DNA from: Nanobdellota archaeon
Lineage (GTDB): Archaea; Nanobdellota; Nanobdellia; Parvarchaeales; Parvarchaeaceae
DNA: 35,136 nucleotides
Assembly: GCA_021846665.1 (NCBI GenBank)
Contig: JAJZWM010000007.1
Location: forward strand, 1-35,136
Reading direction: 5' to 3'
Part shown: positions 24,135 to 31,537 of the stretch, in pieces
Layout: each line of letters starts with the position of its first letter
Position numbering within the stretch: position 1 is the first letter of the stretch
Notes under the pieces: model-generated
The model's input: only the letters and a program-made list of their open reading frames with translations
The model's database searches: none
Told to the model about the DNA's origin: nothing
Program-made: the position numbers and the translations under genes

Positions 24135-25009
24135 AGTTTATTAATCTCTTCTACCAACTTTTCATCCACTTTTCCGTTTATTGAACTCTCATTAATGCTG
24201 CCATTGAAATTTAGTGTCTTTAATTTTTCTCCAAGTTCCAAAAGATCGATTTTACAATTTTTCCCTTTCATGATTATTATCTGCTGTAAATTTGTTATAC
24301 CTATATATGTCTCTGCATGCGTTTTTATAAAATAATTAAGTTCTCCGTAGAATTTAGAGATCTTTACGCCTTTTAATACTATTAGATTATGGCTGTTCTC
24401 TAGTAATCTATAAAGCATTTCTTTTTCTTCTTTTTCTATTTCAATCATCCTTTCATTTTCGTTTTTTATGTACTCCGAAAGCTTCTCTGGTACAAAGTGT
24501 CTGTACATCGCAGATTCAACTACTTCATTTTTTATCTGCAGAAGAAAAATCAAAGCATCATCCCCAGCAAGAAATTCTATCTCAGTTTCACCACCAAGGT
24601 AGGAAATGCGTTTTACGGTAAATAGTATTATCTCACTTGTCTGTTTTACATGTCTGTGTTTGCAGGCTGAAAAGTCATACTGGCCTATAGTTACTACTCT
24701 TACCTGTTTCTCTTTATCGAGTCTATCTTCATTGAACCTCAATTTTGGGTTTTTCCTCATTGCATCATCTAAATTCTCAAAGTTTTCTTCTGTTACAGGG
24801 AGGTTTTCAATAATTTTTGCATTAACAGTTTTTTCTGCTTCAATTATTTTTTCAAAAGAGATTATCTCTTTTACATATGCCTTCCCGATATTGTCAGCTC
24901 TGTAAGTGTCAGCTTTTCTCACATGTATATCTAATCCTTGTTCCTGCAGGGCTCTTGCGAACATATGCTCGGCGGTATGAAGCCTGGCTCCCTTAATACT
25001 TTCTTCCAT
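24122..25009 (-). CDS. Alanyl-tRNA editing protein (AlaX-like)
   Basis: Trans-editing protein that probably hydrolyses wrongly charged Ser-tRNA(Ala) or Gly-tRNA(Ala). It lacks the AlaRS catalytic core. The zinc site is intact: HTAEH (His11 and His15) and CKHRH (C-x3-H) followed by VKQTSEI, which corresponds to the usual CGGTHVxxTGEI, although the two Gly residues after the Cys are replaced by Lys-His. After ~170 residues a helical linker and a ~100-residue C-terminal part (NLIVLKGVKIS...) recall the DHHA1/C-Ala region, so this is a long AlaX form of 295 residues. It overlaps the UDG gene by 13 bases and is divergent from the archaeal-type AspRS. Confidence 0.85.
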   Translation of the reverse strand: MEESIKGARLHTAEHMFARALQEQGLDIHVRKADTYRADNIGKAYVKEIISFEKIIEAEKTVNAKIIENLPVTEENFENLDDAMRKNPKLRFNEDRLDKEKQVRVVTIGQYDFSACKHRHVKQTSEIILFTVKRISYLGGETEIEFLAGDDALIFLLQIKNEVVESAMYRHFVPEKLSEYIKNENERMIEIEKEEKEMLYRLLENSHNLIVLKGVKISKFYGELNYFIKTHAETYIGITNLQQIIIMKGKNCKIDLLELGEKLKTLNFNGSINESSINGKVDEKLVEEINKLWKT

Positions 25010-25172
25010 TTCTATTGTAATTTTACTAAAGATTTAACTTTTTTGTTAAAAACCTAAGCTATATAAAATATTTTAACTAGTATTTTAACTGGTAATGCAA
25101 GGTATATCTTTAATCTTAATTTTTAATCTTTTTAAATTATGGAAATACATTTATTAATCTAGAGACAGAAGG

Positions 25173-26462
25173 ATGTTTATGATAATCAATAAAAATGGAG
25201 ATATTGAGATAAAAGGATGGGCAGAAAACGTCAGGAATCTTGGAGGCCTAGCTTTTATTACATTGAGGGATATAAACGGAAAATATCAGATAACAGTTTC
25301 TAAAAATTCAAATTCAGAACTATTTGAAAAACTTCCGGATATAAAAGCTGAATCAGTGCTTGAGGTAGTAGGAGAAAAAAAGAACAATGAAAAGGCTGTT
25401 AACGGCTATGAAATAATACCTAAAAAGTTAGAGATACTGACAGTGGCGGAGCAGCCAGTCCCTTTAAATTTAAGCGAGAAGGTGCAATCCTCCTTGGACA
25501 AAGAGCTTGATTTTAGATTTTTAAGTTTAAGGAAGCCAAAGACAGCAGCTATCTTTAAAATACAAAGCACTGTAAGCAATGCGATAACAAAGTTTTTCGA
25601 AGACAATGGGTTTTACCAGATACATTCCTCAAAGATAATATCACAGGCAACAGAGGGAGGAGCAAATGTTTTTCAGATTATTTACTTCGACAGAACTGCT
25701 TTTCTTGCCCAATCACCACAGTTTTATAAGCAGATGATGATGGCTGCAGGTTTCGAGAAAGTCTTTGAAATAGGGCCTGTTTTCAGGGCTGAACCTCATC
25801 ATACCAGCAGACATTTGACAGAGTATACAAGTGTAGATTTAGAAATGAGTTTTATAAATTCGTATGAAGATGTGATGACAGTAATGGAAAATCTTATGGT
25901 AAGGATTTTCAAGGAAGTTAAGGAAAGAAATAGGAAAGATCTGGAACTTTACGGCATAGAATTAGAGGAGCTGAAAACTCCCTTTCCAAGAATAACGATA
26001 AAGGAAGCAGGTGAAATACTCAAGAAATACGGAAACAAGTTAAAAGACGATGGGGATATTGACCCTGAAGGGGAAAGGATAATGGGCCAGTATGTAAAAG
26101 AGAAATACGGAAGTGACTTCTTCTTCTTGACTGAATTTCCATGGTCAATTGCACAATTCTATCACATGAAGAAAGAAGGAAATGAAGATGTTACAAACAG
26201 GGCTGATTTAATATATAAAGGACTAGAAATAACAACACTGGCACAGAGAGAGCATAGGTATGATGTTCTTATAAAACAACTAAATGAAAAGAATTTAGAT
26301 CCCGAGAAATTCAAGTTTTACACCGATTTTTTCAGATACGGAGTACCTCCACACGGAGGTTCAGGCACAGGCTTAGAGAGGATAGTAAAACAGATGCTTA
26401 ATCTTGAGAATGTAGCCGAGGCAACGCTTCTTCCAAGAACGCCGGATAGACTAGTGCCTTAA
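25173..26462 (+). CDS. aspS: Aspartyl-tRNA synthetase, archaeal/eukaryotic type
   Basis: Second AspRS of the window, 429 residues, with the compact archaeal layout and no GAD insertion. The OB fold has IKGWAENVRNLGGLAF; the flipping loop is QATEGGANVFQI (EGGANVF is Asp-specific and argues against AsnRS). LAQSPQFYKQMMMAAGFEKVFEIGPVFRAE is motif 2, and GVPPHGGSGTGLERIVKQML is motif 3. In archaeal AspRS the residue two after GW of the OB fold (Trp or His) correlates with discriminating or non-discriminating behaviour; here it is Glu, so neither class can be assigned. The track start is 25173, but the ATG at 25179 has AGAAGG at a better SD distance. Divergent from the AlaX-like gene, with a 163-bp AT-rich gap that shows nothing else. 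Confidence 0.93.
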   Translation: MFMIINKNGDIEIKGWAENVRNLGGLAFITLRDINGKYQITVSKNSNSELFEKLPDIKAESVLEVVGEKKNNEKAVNGYEIIPKKLEILTVAEQPVPLNLSEKVQSSLDKELDFRFLSLRKPKTAAIFKIQSTVSNAITKFFEDNGFYQIHSSKIISQATEGGANVFQIIYFDRTAFLAQSPQFYKQMMMAAGFEKVFEIGPVFRAEPHHTSRHLTEYTSVDLEMSFINSYEDVMTVMENLMVRIFKEVKERNRKDLELYGIELEELKTPFPRITIKEAGEILKKYGNKLKDDGDIDPEGERIMGQYVKEKYGSDFFFLTEFPWSIAQFYHMKKEGNEDVTNRADLIYKGLEITTLAQREHRYDVLIKQLNEKNLDPEKFKFYTDFFRYGVPPHGGSGTGLERIVKQMLNLENVAEATLLPRTPDRLVP

Positions 26463-26496
26463 TAAAATAGCTTCTATTCAAAGTTATTTCTGGTGC

Positions 26497-27345
26497 TTAT
26501 CTATACATGTCTGCTGGAGGTTTACTATCAGGGTGATATGTTTCTTCTTCGTCTTGGCCTAAAGAAAACACCTTTTCATTTGGGTTTTTCTTTGCCATTT
26601 CTGCGACATTATATATAAAATCGAGTCCCTTTTCTTTTTTATCATGCACCGTCATTTTTACTATCTCTTTTCCTTCTTCATCTTTGATGCTTTCCATTTG
26701 GTATATTAGATTGTTCTTTGTGTCCACTATCGAAAAAATATTGGAAACAGATACAAAGTAATCCGCATCTTCATTTTTAAGGCTGCTTAGGTAATTTATT
26801 ATTTGTTTACCTTCTTTTCCAAGTTTAGATAATTCGGTTAAATAAAATTCAACTCTATTTTGGCTGTTTGCCAATATCACTTTTACCGCTTTGTCCTTTA
26901 TCTTGTATGAAACATCATACATTTTAGCGTATTTTAAATCATCTTTGGTTTCAACCTTCTCTGCTTTTAAATAAAGGTTATGGAGATTTTTTGCCTGATT
27001 GCCGTTTATCTTTTTTTGTGTTATATTATATTCTATTTTCAGGCCTTCGAAATTTTGATTTAAGTATTTTACTTCTTTGTTGGTAACATCAACGAACATA
27101 ACTGGGTGTTTAAGAGCAGCATAAAGTATGTCTATTTTATCTAAATCCATTCCATTTATCTTTTCAAGATATTTTGGATTATTTGGAGAGATACTAAGGT
27201 AGTAAAGTCCGAATCCAACTGGATCCTTTACTAATTTTAGGTCCTTTTTCATCTTTGCAGAAAATCTGAGAATGCTAGCTGCAGTCTTGTCTATTTCTGC
27301 TTCTCCATCACTTATAATGTTATCAAGATTATTTTCATCGCTCAT
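26497..27345 (-). CDS. Hypothetical soluble protein, 282 residues
   Basis: Not recognised. The first ~20 residues are acidic (SDENNLDNIISDGEAEIDK), followed by a helical segment and then beta-rich stretches (KHPVMFVDVTNKEVKYLN, DVSYKIKDKAVKVILAN, NIFSIVDTKNNLIYQMES). The end is disordered and polar (EEETYHPDSKPPADMYR). No membrane segment or catalytic motif can be named. GGGAGGT five bases before the ATG supports the start. It follows the coiled-coil pair by 97 bp on the same strand, so it is either the third gene of that operon or separately transcribed. It converges on the AspRS gene with a 34-bp gap. Confidence 0.72.
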   Translation of the reverse strand: MSDENNLDNIISDGEAEIDKTAASILRFSAKMKKDLKLVKDPVGFGLYYLSISPNNPKYLEKINGMDLDKIDILYAALKHPVMFVDVTNKEVKYLNQNFEGLKIEYNITQKKINGNQAKNLHNLYLKAEKVETKDDLKYAKMYDVSYKIKDKAVKVILANSQNRVEFYLTELSKLGKEGKQIINYLSSLKNEDADYFVSVSNIFSIVDTKNNLIYQMESIKDEEGKEIVKMTVHDKKEKGLDFIYNVAEMAKKNPNEKVFSLGQDEEETYHPDSKPPADMYR

Positions 27346-27442
27346 ATTCTACCTCCCTTATTCAAGAAAAAAGCACTTTTAATCAAAACTGGCATTTTTT
27401 CTTATTGAGTAAAAAGAATGCAGCTAATATTTAAGCTTTAAA

Positions 27443-28084
27443 TTAAGCGGTTTTCTGTGTTTTTAAATCGTCTATAAGGTCTCTTAATTCTTTTATGCTA
27501 TCACTTATCGCAGGTATTAATCTATCTATTACCTTTTCAAAGGCCTGTAATTCAACGTTAACATCTGAAATAGTCTTATTATATTCTTCGGTTTTACCTA
27601 CCATTGTGTTCTGTATACTATCTATTCTCTGATTTAGCTTTTCTAAATTATCTTTTATATTTTCTATCGAGTTAGTATTTATATTTACACTAGATCTCAG
27701 GGAGTTAAGCTCTGTTGCAGAGCTTTTCCATTTTTCATTTATTATCTGTTCAAGTATCTGTTGTATACTTTCAAGGTTTTGATTACTAATTGTGTTATTA
27801 TTGTTCTCATAGCTTTGTCTGTTTTCCTGAATACTTGGCTGTTGTATGTTCTGTACTCTTTGAACAGGCTCCTCTTGCATTTGTTGTATCGGTTGCTGTG
27901 CAGTCTGTTTTCCAGCGTTGCTTTTAAATGCATTTAAAAGTGCATTTTTGATTGTGGTGCTATCATAACCTTGCTGCCTTAAACTATCTATTATATCCTG
28001 TTGGCTCATACCGTTGTTAAGCATAGAACTTATGTCTGGTACATCATTTTCGTCTTTTTTCTTAAATGCATTCATTAAGTTCAT
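27443..28084 (-). CDS. Hypothetical coiled-coil protein with UBA-like N-terminus
   Basis: Not recognised as a named family. Residues ~15-50 (SSMLNNGMSQQDIIDSLRQQGYDSTTIKNALLNAF) look like a three-helix UBA/CUE-type fold. Residues ~55-100 are low-complexity Gln/Asn/Pro (QQPIQQMQEEPVQ). From ~100 to the end is a long heptad-rich coiled coil (ENIKDNLEKLNQRIDSIQ, then IKELRDLIDDLKTQ). It has no Cys and no membrane segment. It starts three bases after the stop of the 121-residue coiled-coil gene, so the two are co-translated and may form a hetero-oligomer. The layout suggests a scaffold or adaptor. Confidence 0.75.
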   Translation of the reverse strand: MNLMNAFKKKDENDVPDISSMLNNGMSQQDIIDSLRQQGYDSTTIKNALLNAFKSNAGKQTAQQPIQQMQEEPVQRVQNIQQPSIQENRQSYENNNNTISNQNLESIQQILEQIINEKWKSSATELNSLRSSVNINTNSIENIKDNLEKLNQRIDSIQNTMVGKTEEYNKTISDVNVELQAFEKVIDRLIPAISDSIKELRDLIDDLKTQKTA

Positions 28085-28087
28085 ATT

Positions 28088-28453
28088 TTAGCTCCATTTC
28101 TTACTATTCATATAGTCATTTACAATTTTAATAACGTCTTCTTTATTTAAAAACCTTGAAGGATCTACGAAGCTCAGATATTTTTCTATTACTTTTATAT
28201 CCTGTGCCTTCGCATATGTTTCAGACTGTCTTTCAAGTCTATTTAAAGCATCATCAAGCTCAAAGATCTTTGTTTTACTGCTAGAAAGTTCGTTGTTTAT
28301 CTCCTGTAATGCAACTTTTATTTCTTTGTATTTTTCAAGGTTATTCTGATCAACCATCTTGATAGTATCTCTAAGCTGAGAAATTCTCTGCTCGAATATC
28401 TTTAAAGATTCTCTAAGTTCTACTACATTTCTTGTTAAATCTGTCTGCTCCAT
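28088..28453 (-). CDS. Hypothetical coiled-coil protein, 121 residues
   Basis: Not recognised. Residues 5-85 form a continuous heptad-rich coiled coil (NVVELRESLKIFEQRISQLRD and on to DDALNRLERQSETYAKAQD). A short C-terminal globular part follows (VIEKYLSFVDPSRFLNKEDVIKIVNDYM). That tail, with its aromatic-Pro-Phe-Leu-x-x-Glu pattern, vaguely recalls small coiled-coil proteins I associate with other DPANN genomes, but I cannot name a family. It is the first firmly supported gene of the minus-strand group, followed after three bases by the UBA-like coiled-coil gene. Confidence 0.75.
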   Translation of the reverse strand: MEQTDLTRNVVELRESLKIFEQRISQLRDTIKMVDQNNLEKYKEIKVALQEINNELSSSKTKIFELDDALNRLERQSETYAKAQDIKVIEKYLSFVDPSRFLNKEDVIKIVNDYMNSKKWS

Positions 28454-28683
28454 TCAATTATATTACTATAGTTGTTTTTATGTCTTTTTGTCCTACATTT
28501 TATAGAGGAAAACAGTTGTAATTTTCTCTCTTTAAATTTAAGTATGGTATCGAATTTATCTGTCATAACAAAGAAAGAGGTTTTATCTAATGTAGCGATA
28601 AAGCTTTGAAAATAAAGGCAAAAAGAATAATTCATACCATACCTTGTTTGTCTTAATTTCATACCGAAAGTACGAAAAGCCAT
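28435..28683 (-). CDS. Possible small basic protein (weak ORF)
   Basis: An 82-codon ORF that fills almost all of the 256-bp gap before the coiled-coil pair and overlaps it by 19 bases. Its composition (Arg, Lys, Phe, Tyr rich; for example IKCRTKRHKNNYS) does not resemble a known domain. For it: its size and direction fit the tightly packed minus-strand group. Against it: its start codon overlaps the likely TATA element of cydA, it has no SD, and nothing in it is recognised. I list it so the gap is described. If it is not a gene, the gap is simply AT-rich divergent regulatory DNA. Confidence 0.28.
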   Translation of the reverse strand: MAFRTFGMKLRQTRYGMNYSFCLYFQSFIATLDKTSFFVMTDKFDTILKFKERKLQLFSSIKCRTKRHKNNYSNIIEWSRQI

Positions 28684-28698
28684 AAATAAGCTTAAAAC
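28681..28698 (+). promoter_or_regulatory. Putative TATA box of cydAB
   Basis: CATAAATAAGCTTAAAAC ends about 12 nt before the ATG at 28710, with the ATAAATA core 20-28 nt upstream. The cydA start has no SD, which fits a leaderless mRNA. Confidence 0.4.
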
Positions 28699-28709
28699 TT
28701 ACTAATATA

Positions 28710-30125
28710 ATGGTTAATTTAGTGCTGTTTGATGCAGGACTGATGGGTTACTCATTAGCAGTACATATCCTTTTGGTTACTGTCGGAATGACATTGCCAA
28801 TAATAATGAGTATAGCAGAATTTGTTTCGATAAAATACAAGGTAAAAATATATGACGTGCTAGCTAAAAGACTTGCAAATGCGCTTATAATATTCTTTGC
28901 AGTTGGAACTGCAAGCGGGGTTGTAGTTGCTATTGAGCTTTTTGTTCTCTGGCCCAAGTTTATTTCTGTATTAGGCCAGGTCGGTATACTTCCGCTTTAT
29001 ATGGAGGTCTTTGCATTTTTCACCGAAGCCATCTTTTTAGGGATATACATTTATTTCTGGAATAAATTCAAAAGCAGGATTAGGCACTGGCTTCTTTCAG
29101 TTTTCATTGCGATAGGCGCAGTAATGTCAGGAGTTTTCATAACAATGATAAATGCATTTATGAATACACCAAAAGGTTTCAATATTCCCTATTATCTAAG
29201 TACAAGTAAAATAATAGACGTTAATCCATTTGCGGTTTTGAATACGCCCACAACATGGGTAGAAATTGGGCACGTAATCGGATCCACAATATTCGCGGGT
29301 TCAGCCTTCTTTCTGGCGTACTTTGCATATAAATTGCTAAAGACGAAGGGAACTGAAAGAGAGTACTATAAAAAAGCTGCGAAAATCGCAGCCGCGATAG
29401 TTATAATTGCTATAATCCTGACAGTCATATTAGGTATAGAATCGATTACAGCACTGATGGTTTATCAGCCAGAAAAATTCGCTGCATTAGAAATGAACTT
29501 TAATTCAGGGCCACATGTAGCAGAGGTACTTGGAGGTTTCCTTGTAAACAACAAAACTGTCGATTCAATAAATATTGCTGGTTTGATGAGTTTCCTTGCC
29601 ACTGGAAAGTTTAATGGAGTTATAGCAAGCAATGATTCATTATTGTCATATGCAAAGAGTACCTGGCCTCCAGTAAGTGTAGTACACAATACATTTGATA
29701 CAATGGTTGCTATTGGCGTTTTGATAGGTATTATTATGGTTATATTCTTAATAATCTGGCTTTTGAATGTAAATAAAATAAGAAATAAATTCAAATCAAA
29801 CAAGTTTTTCAGTAAATTATTATCAAGAAAGATATTTTCTGATCCTTTTGACAATCCTCTAATACTGAAGGTATTGATAGTGATCGGAGTACTTGCCGCT
29901 TTTCTTTTAGAGGATGGATGGGTAACTGATGAAGTAGGGAGGCAACCATGGATAATATATAATGTTATGACAGTTTCTGCAGCAGCTAATACCTCTCCTT
30001 CTGTCATTCCTGTCGGAATAGCAATAATATTCTTTTATATCTTAGTCTTGCCCGCCACTGTTTTATTCGTTAGAAGGGTAATGAAGAAAAGAGACCTTAA
30101 TAAAGAGCTGAGGATTAAACCATGA
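28710..30125 (+). CDS. cydA: Cytochrome bd quinol oxidase subunit I
   Basis: Membrane subunit that oxidises quinol and carries hemes b558, b595 and d to reduce O2 to water. Expected sites are visible: His19 (heme b595 ligand in E. coli numbering), GTASGVVVAIELFVLWP, the Glu-rich LYMEVFAFFTEAIFLGIY helix, TWVEIGHVIGS with the heme b558 His, and GRQPWIIYNVMTVSAA near the C-terminus. About nine transmembrane segments fit. The Q-loop looks short. At 471 residues it is near the lower end for the family. It overlaps cydB by four bases (ATGA). No CydX-like small gene is visible in the pair. The quinol supply could come from the Mqo-like enzyme at 6762-8096. Confidence 0.95.
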   Translation: MVNLVLFDAGLMGYSLAVHILLVTVGMTLPIIMSIAEFVSIKYKVKIYDVLAKRLANALIIFFAVGTASGVVVAIELFVLWPKFISVLGQVGILPLYMEVFAFFTEAIFLGIYIYFWNKFKSRIRHWLLSVFIAIGAVMSGVFITMINAFMNTPKGFNIPYYLSTSKIIDVNPFAVLNTPTTWVEIGHVIGSTIFAGSAFFLAYFAYKLLKTKGTEREYYKKAAKIAAAIVIIAIILTVILGIESITALMVYQPEKFAALEMNFNSGPHVAEVLGGFLVNNKTVDSINIAGLMSFLATGKFNGVIASNDSLLSYAKSTWPPVSVVHNTFDTMVAIGVLIGIIMVIFLIIWLLNVNKIRNKFKSNKFFSKLLSRKIFSDPFDNPLILKVLIVIGVLAAFLLEDGWVTDEVGRQPWIIYNVMTVSAAANTSPSVIPVGIAIIFFYILVLPATVLFVRRVMKKRDLNKELRIKP

Positions 30126-31033
30126 ACACTTATATAACAATAAATTACGTTTTACTTGCTATAGTATTTACTTTTCTTTTTGTCGAGGGTATGTCGGCCA
30201 TTTCATTTATATATGATAGAAAGAGTTTGCCGAATGTTAAAAAATATCTTGATCCCGTATGGGGCATAGTTGGAACTTTCGTTGTATTTTTCGTTGTAAA
30301 TACCGAAGTTATTTATCCGGCGATAATGCCATCAATTGATTATATGTATGTTTTCCCCATACTTTTAGCGACACTACTATTTATAGGAAGAAACGTTTTT
30401 CTTATCTTTTCAGAATATATTTGGAAAGATTCTAAATTCAGCCAGTTAATGCTTGCAAGGATATACTCTCTGATAACGTTTATAATAATAATTATACTGC
30501 TTTCTATATTCATTTCTATAATATCAGGTGTAGGTACAAATTCAACATTAACAGGATTTTCAACCACTGTATTTTTATCTAATCCGTATATTCTTGGTTT
30601 CATAGCTGGAACTCTCCTTATAGCACTTGGTTTATCGTTTGTTTTCTATAAAATAGAAAAGATGAAGTTTTTATCGCCGATATCTACCATTTTTGGTCTT
30701 TTATTGTTTGTATTCTCTATAAACAGGTTGGGCCTAAATGTAAACTATATAACTTATGTACTTGGAGCGGCAATAGCATTAATTTCAATTTTTTATTATG
30801 CTACAGGAAAAGCAAGAAGAGAAACGGTTTTTATAGCAGTATTCCTTTCTGTTATATCAATTAACTTTCTAAATTACGGAAAGGTTTTTGGAGTAGATTC
30901 ACTGACTTCATACCTGAATAATTCTGCAGTTTCTTATGCTTCCATACTTGTAACTGTTGTAGGTGGATTATTGCTTACTGCAATGCTTCTCTTTTTCTTA
31001 TATATGTACAGGCTTCCAAATAAAGAGCAATAA
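30122..31033 (+). CDS. cydB: Cytochrome bd oxidase subunit II (divergent)
   Basis: Polytopic membrane protein of 303 residues with about eight hydrophobic segments, in the position and size of CydB directly after cydA. It starts with ITINYVLLAIVFTFLFVEGMSAISF and has DPVWGIVGTFVVFFVVNTEVIYPAIMPS, which corresponds to the N-terminal part of CydB (Trp/Glu after the first helix pair). The second half is weakly conserved. CydB does not bind heme itself but completes the oxidase. The assignment rests mainly on synteny with cydA (ATGA overlap) plus topology. Confidence 0.85.
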   Translation: MNTYITINYVLLAIVFTFLFVEGMSAISFIYDRKSLPNVKKYLDPVWGIVGTFVVFFVVNTEVIYPAIMPSIDYMYVFPILLATLLFIGRNVFLIFSEYIWKDSKFSQLMLARIYSLITFIIIIILLSIFISIISGVGTNSTLTGFSTTVFLSNPYILGFIAGTLLIALGLSFVFYKIEKMKFLSPISTIFGLLLFVFSINRLGLNVNYITYVLGAAIALISIFYYATGKARRETVFIAVFLSVISINFLNYGKVFGVDSLTSYLNNSAVSYASILVTVVGGLLLTAMLLFFLYMYRLPNKEQ

Positions 31034-31085
31034 ACAGATAATTACCAGCAAAGTAGCAGTGAATATTAAAAAATAAGCAAGCAAA

Positions 31086-31097
31086 CTTATATATAAT
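31086..31097 (+). promoter_or_regulatory. Putative TATA box of the S26e-like gene
   Basis: CTTATATATAAT ends 20 nt before the ATG at 31118. This is one of the clearest TATA-like elements in the window, and no SD precedes the start. Confidence 0.5.
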
Positions 31098-31117
31098 CCC
31101 TAATAATAATAAAGTGA

Positions 31118-31531
31118 ATGGGAAAGAATATAAGGCGGGGAAGGACAGGAAACGTTAGATGCGCTTCGTGTGGTCAGATAACCCGAAGAGATAGGGCCGT
31201 TTATCTTTTCAAAGATGGTATAAAGGCATATTACTGCCCAGACTGTGCGAAGAAAATACATGGACAAAGGCTTTACAAAGGTATGCCTAAATATGTAAAA
31301 AGGGTAGGCAGCTCAAAGGTAAAGAGAAAATTCACAATATTTGCAACAGAAGGGGTAGAAAGTCAAATAAGTGAAAATGAAGTTCATGAGGAAACTTCTA
31401 ATGAAAGAGAGGCCGAAGATCTGAAGGAAGATAATCAAGAGAATAATGAAGAAATAGCAGAAAATAGTGAAGAAAAAGAATCAGAAACTAATCAAGAGAA
31501 TAACGAAGAAAATAATCAAAACAGTGAGTAG
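31118..31531 (+). CDS. Ribosomal protein S26e-like zinc-ribbon protein with acidic tail
   Basis: Residues 1-75 resemble eukaryotic/archaeal S26e: a basic N-terminus, then VRCASCGQITRRDRAVYLF and YYCPDCAKKIHG, giving two CxxC pairs (Cys15/18 and Cys40/43) for one zinc. S26e lies at the mRNA exit channel of the small subunit. Residues ~85-137 are a low-complexity acidic tail (repeats such as ENNEE and NQENNEENNQ), which I do not expect in S26e. Another basic CxxC-CxxC nucleic-acid-binding protein is possible. The gene begins after a good TATA-like box and is followed six bases later by a membrane-protein gene. Confidence 0.6.
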   Translation: MGKNIRRGRTGNVRCASCGQITRRDRAVYLFKDGIKAYYCPDCAKKIHGQRLYKGMPKYVKRVGSSKVKRKFTIFATEGVESQISENEVHEETSNEREAEDLKEDNQENNEEIAENSEEKESETNQENNEENNQNSE

Positions 31532-31537
31532 TGGTTC

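Noticed and set aside
25173-26462. Asparaginyl-tRNA synthetase instead of AspRS
   Set aside because: The flipping loop EGGANVF and RHLTEYTSVDLEM fit AspRS; AsnRS normally has an EGAGE-type loop here.
29465-30007. 180-aa minus-strand ORF inside cydA
   Set aside because: It is antisense to conserved CydA helices and has no recognisable domain.
31340-31528. Tandem repeat or CRISPR-like array in the acidic tail of the S26e-like gene
   Set aside because: The GAAAATAATGAA-type units are irregular, in frame and coding; there are no spacers of even length.
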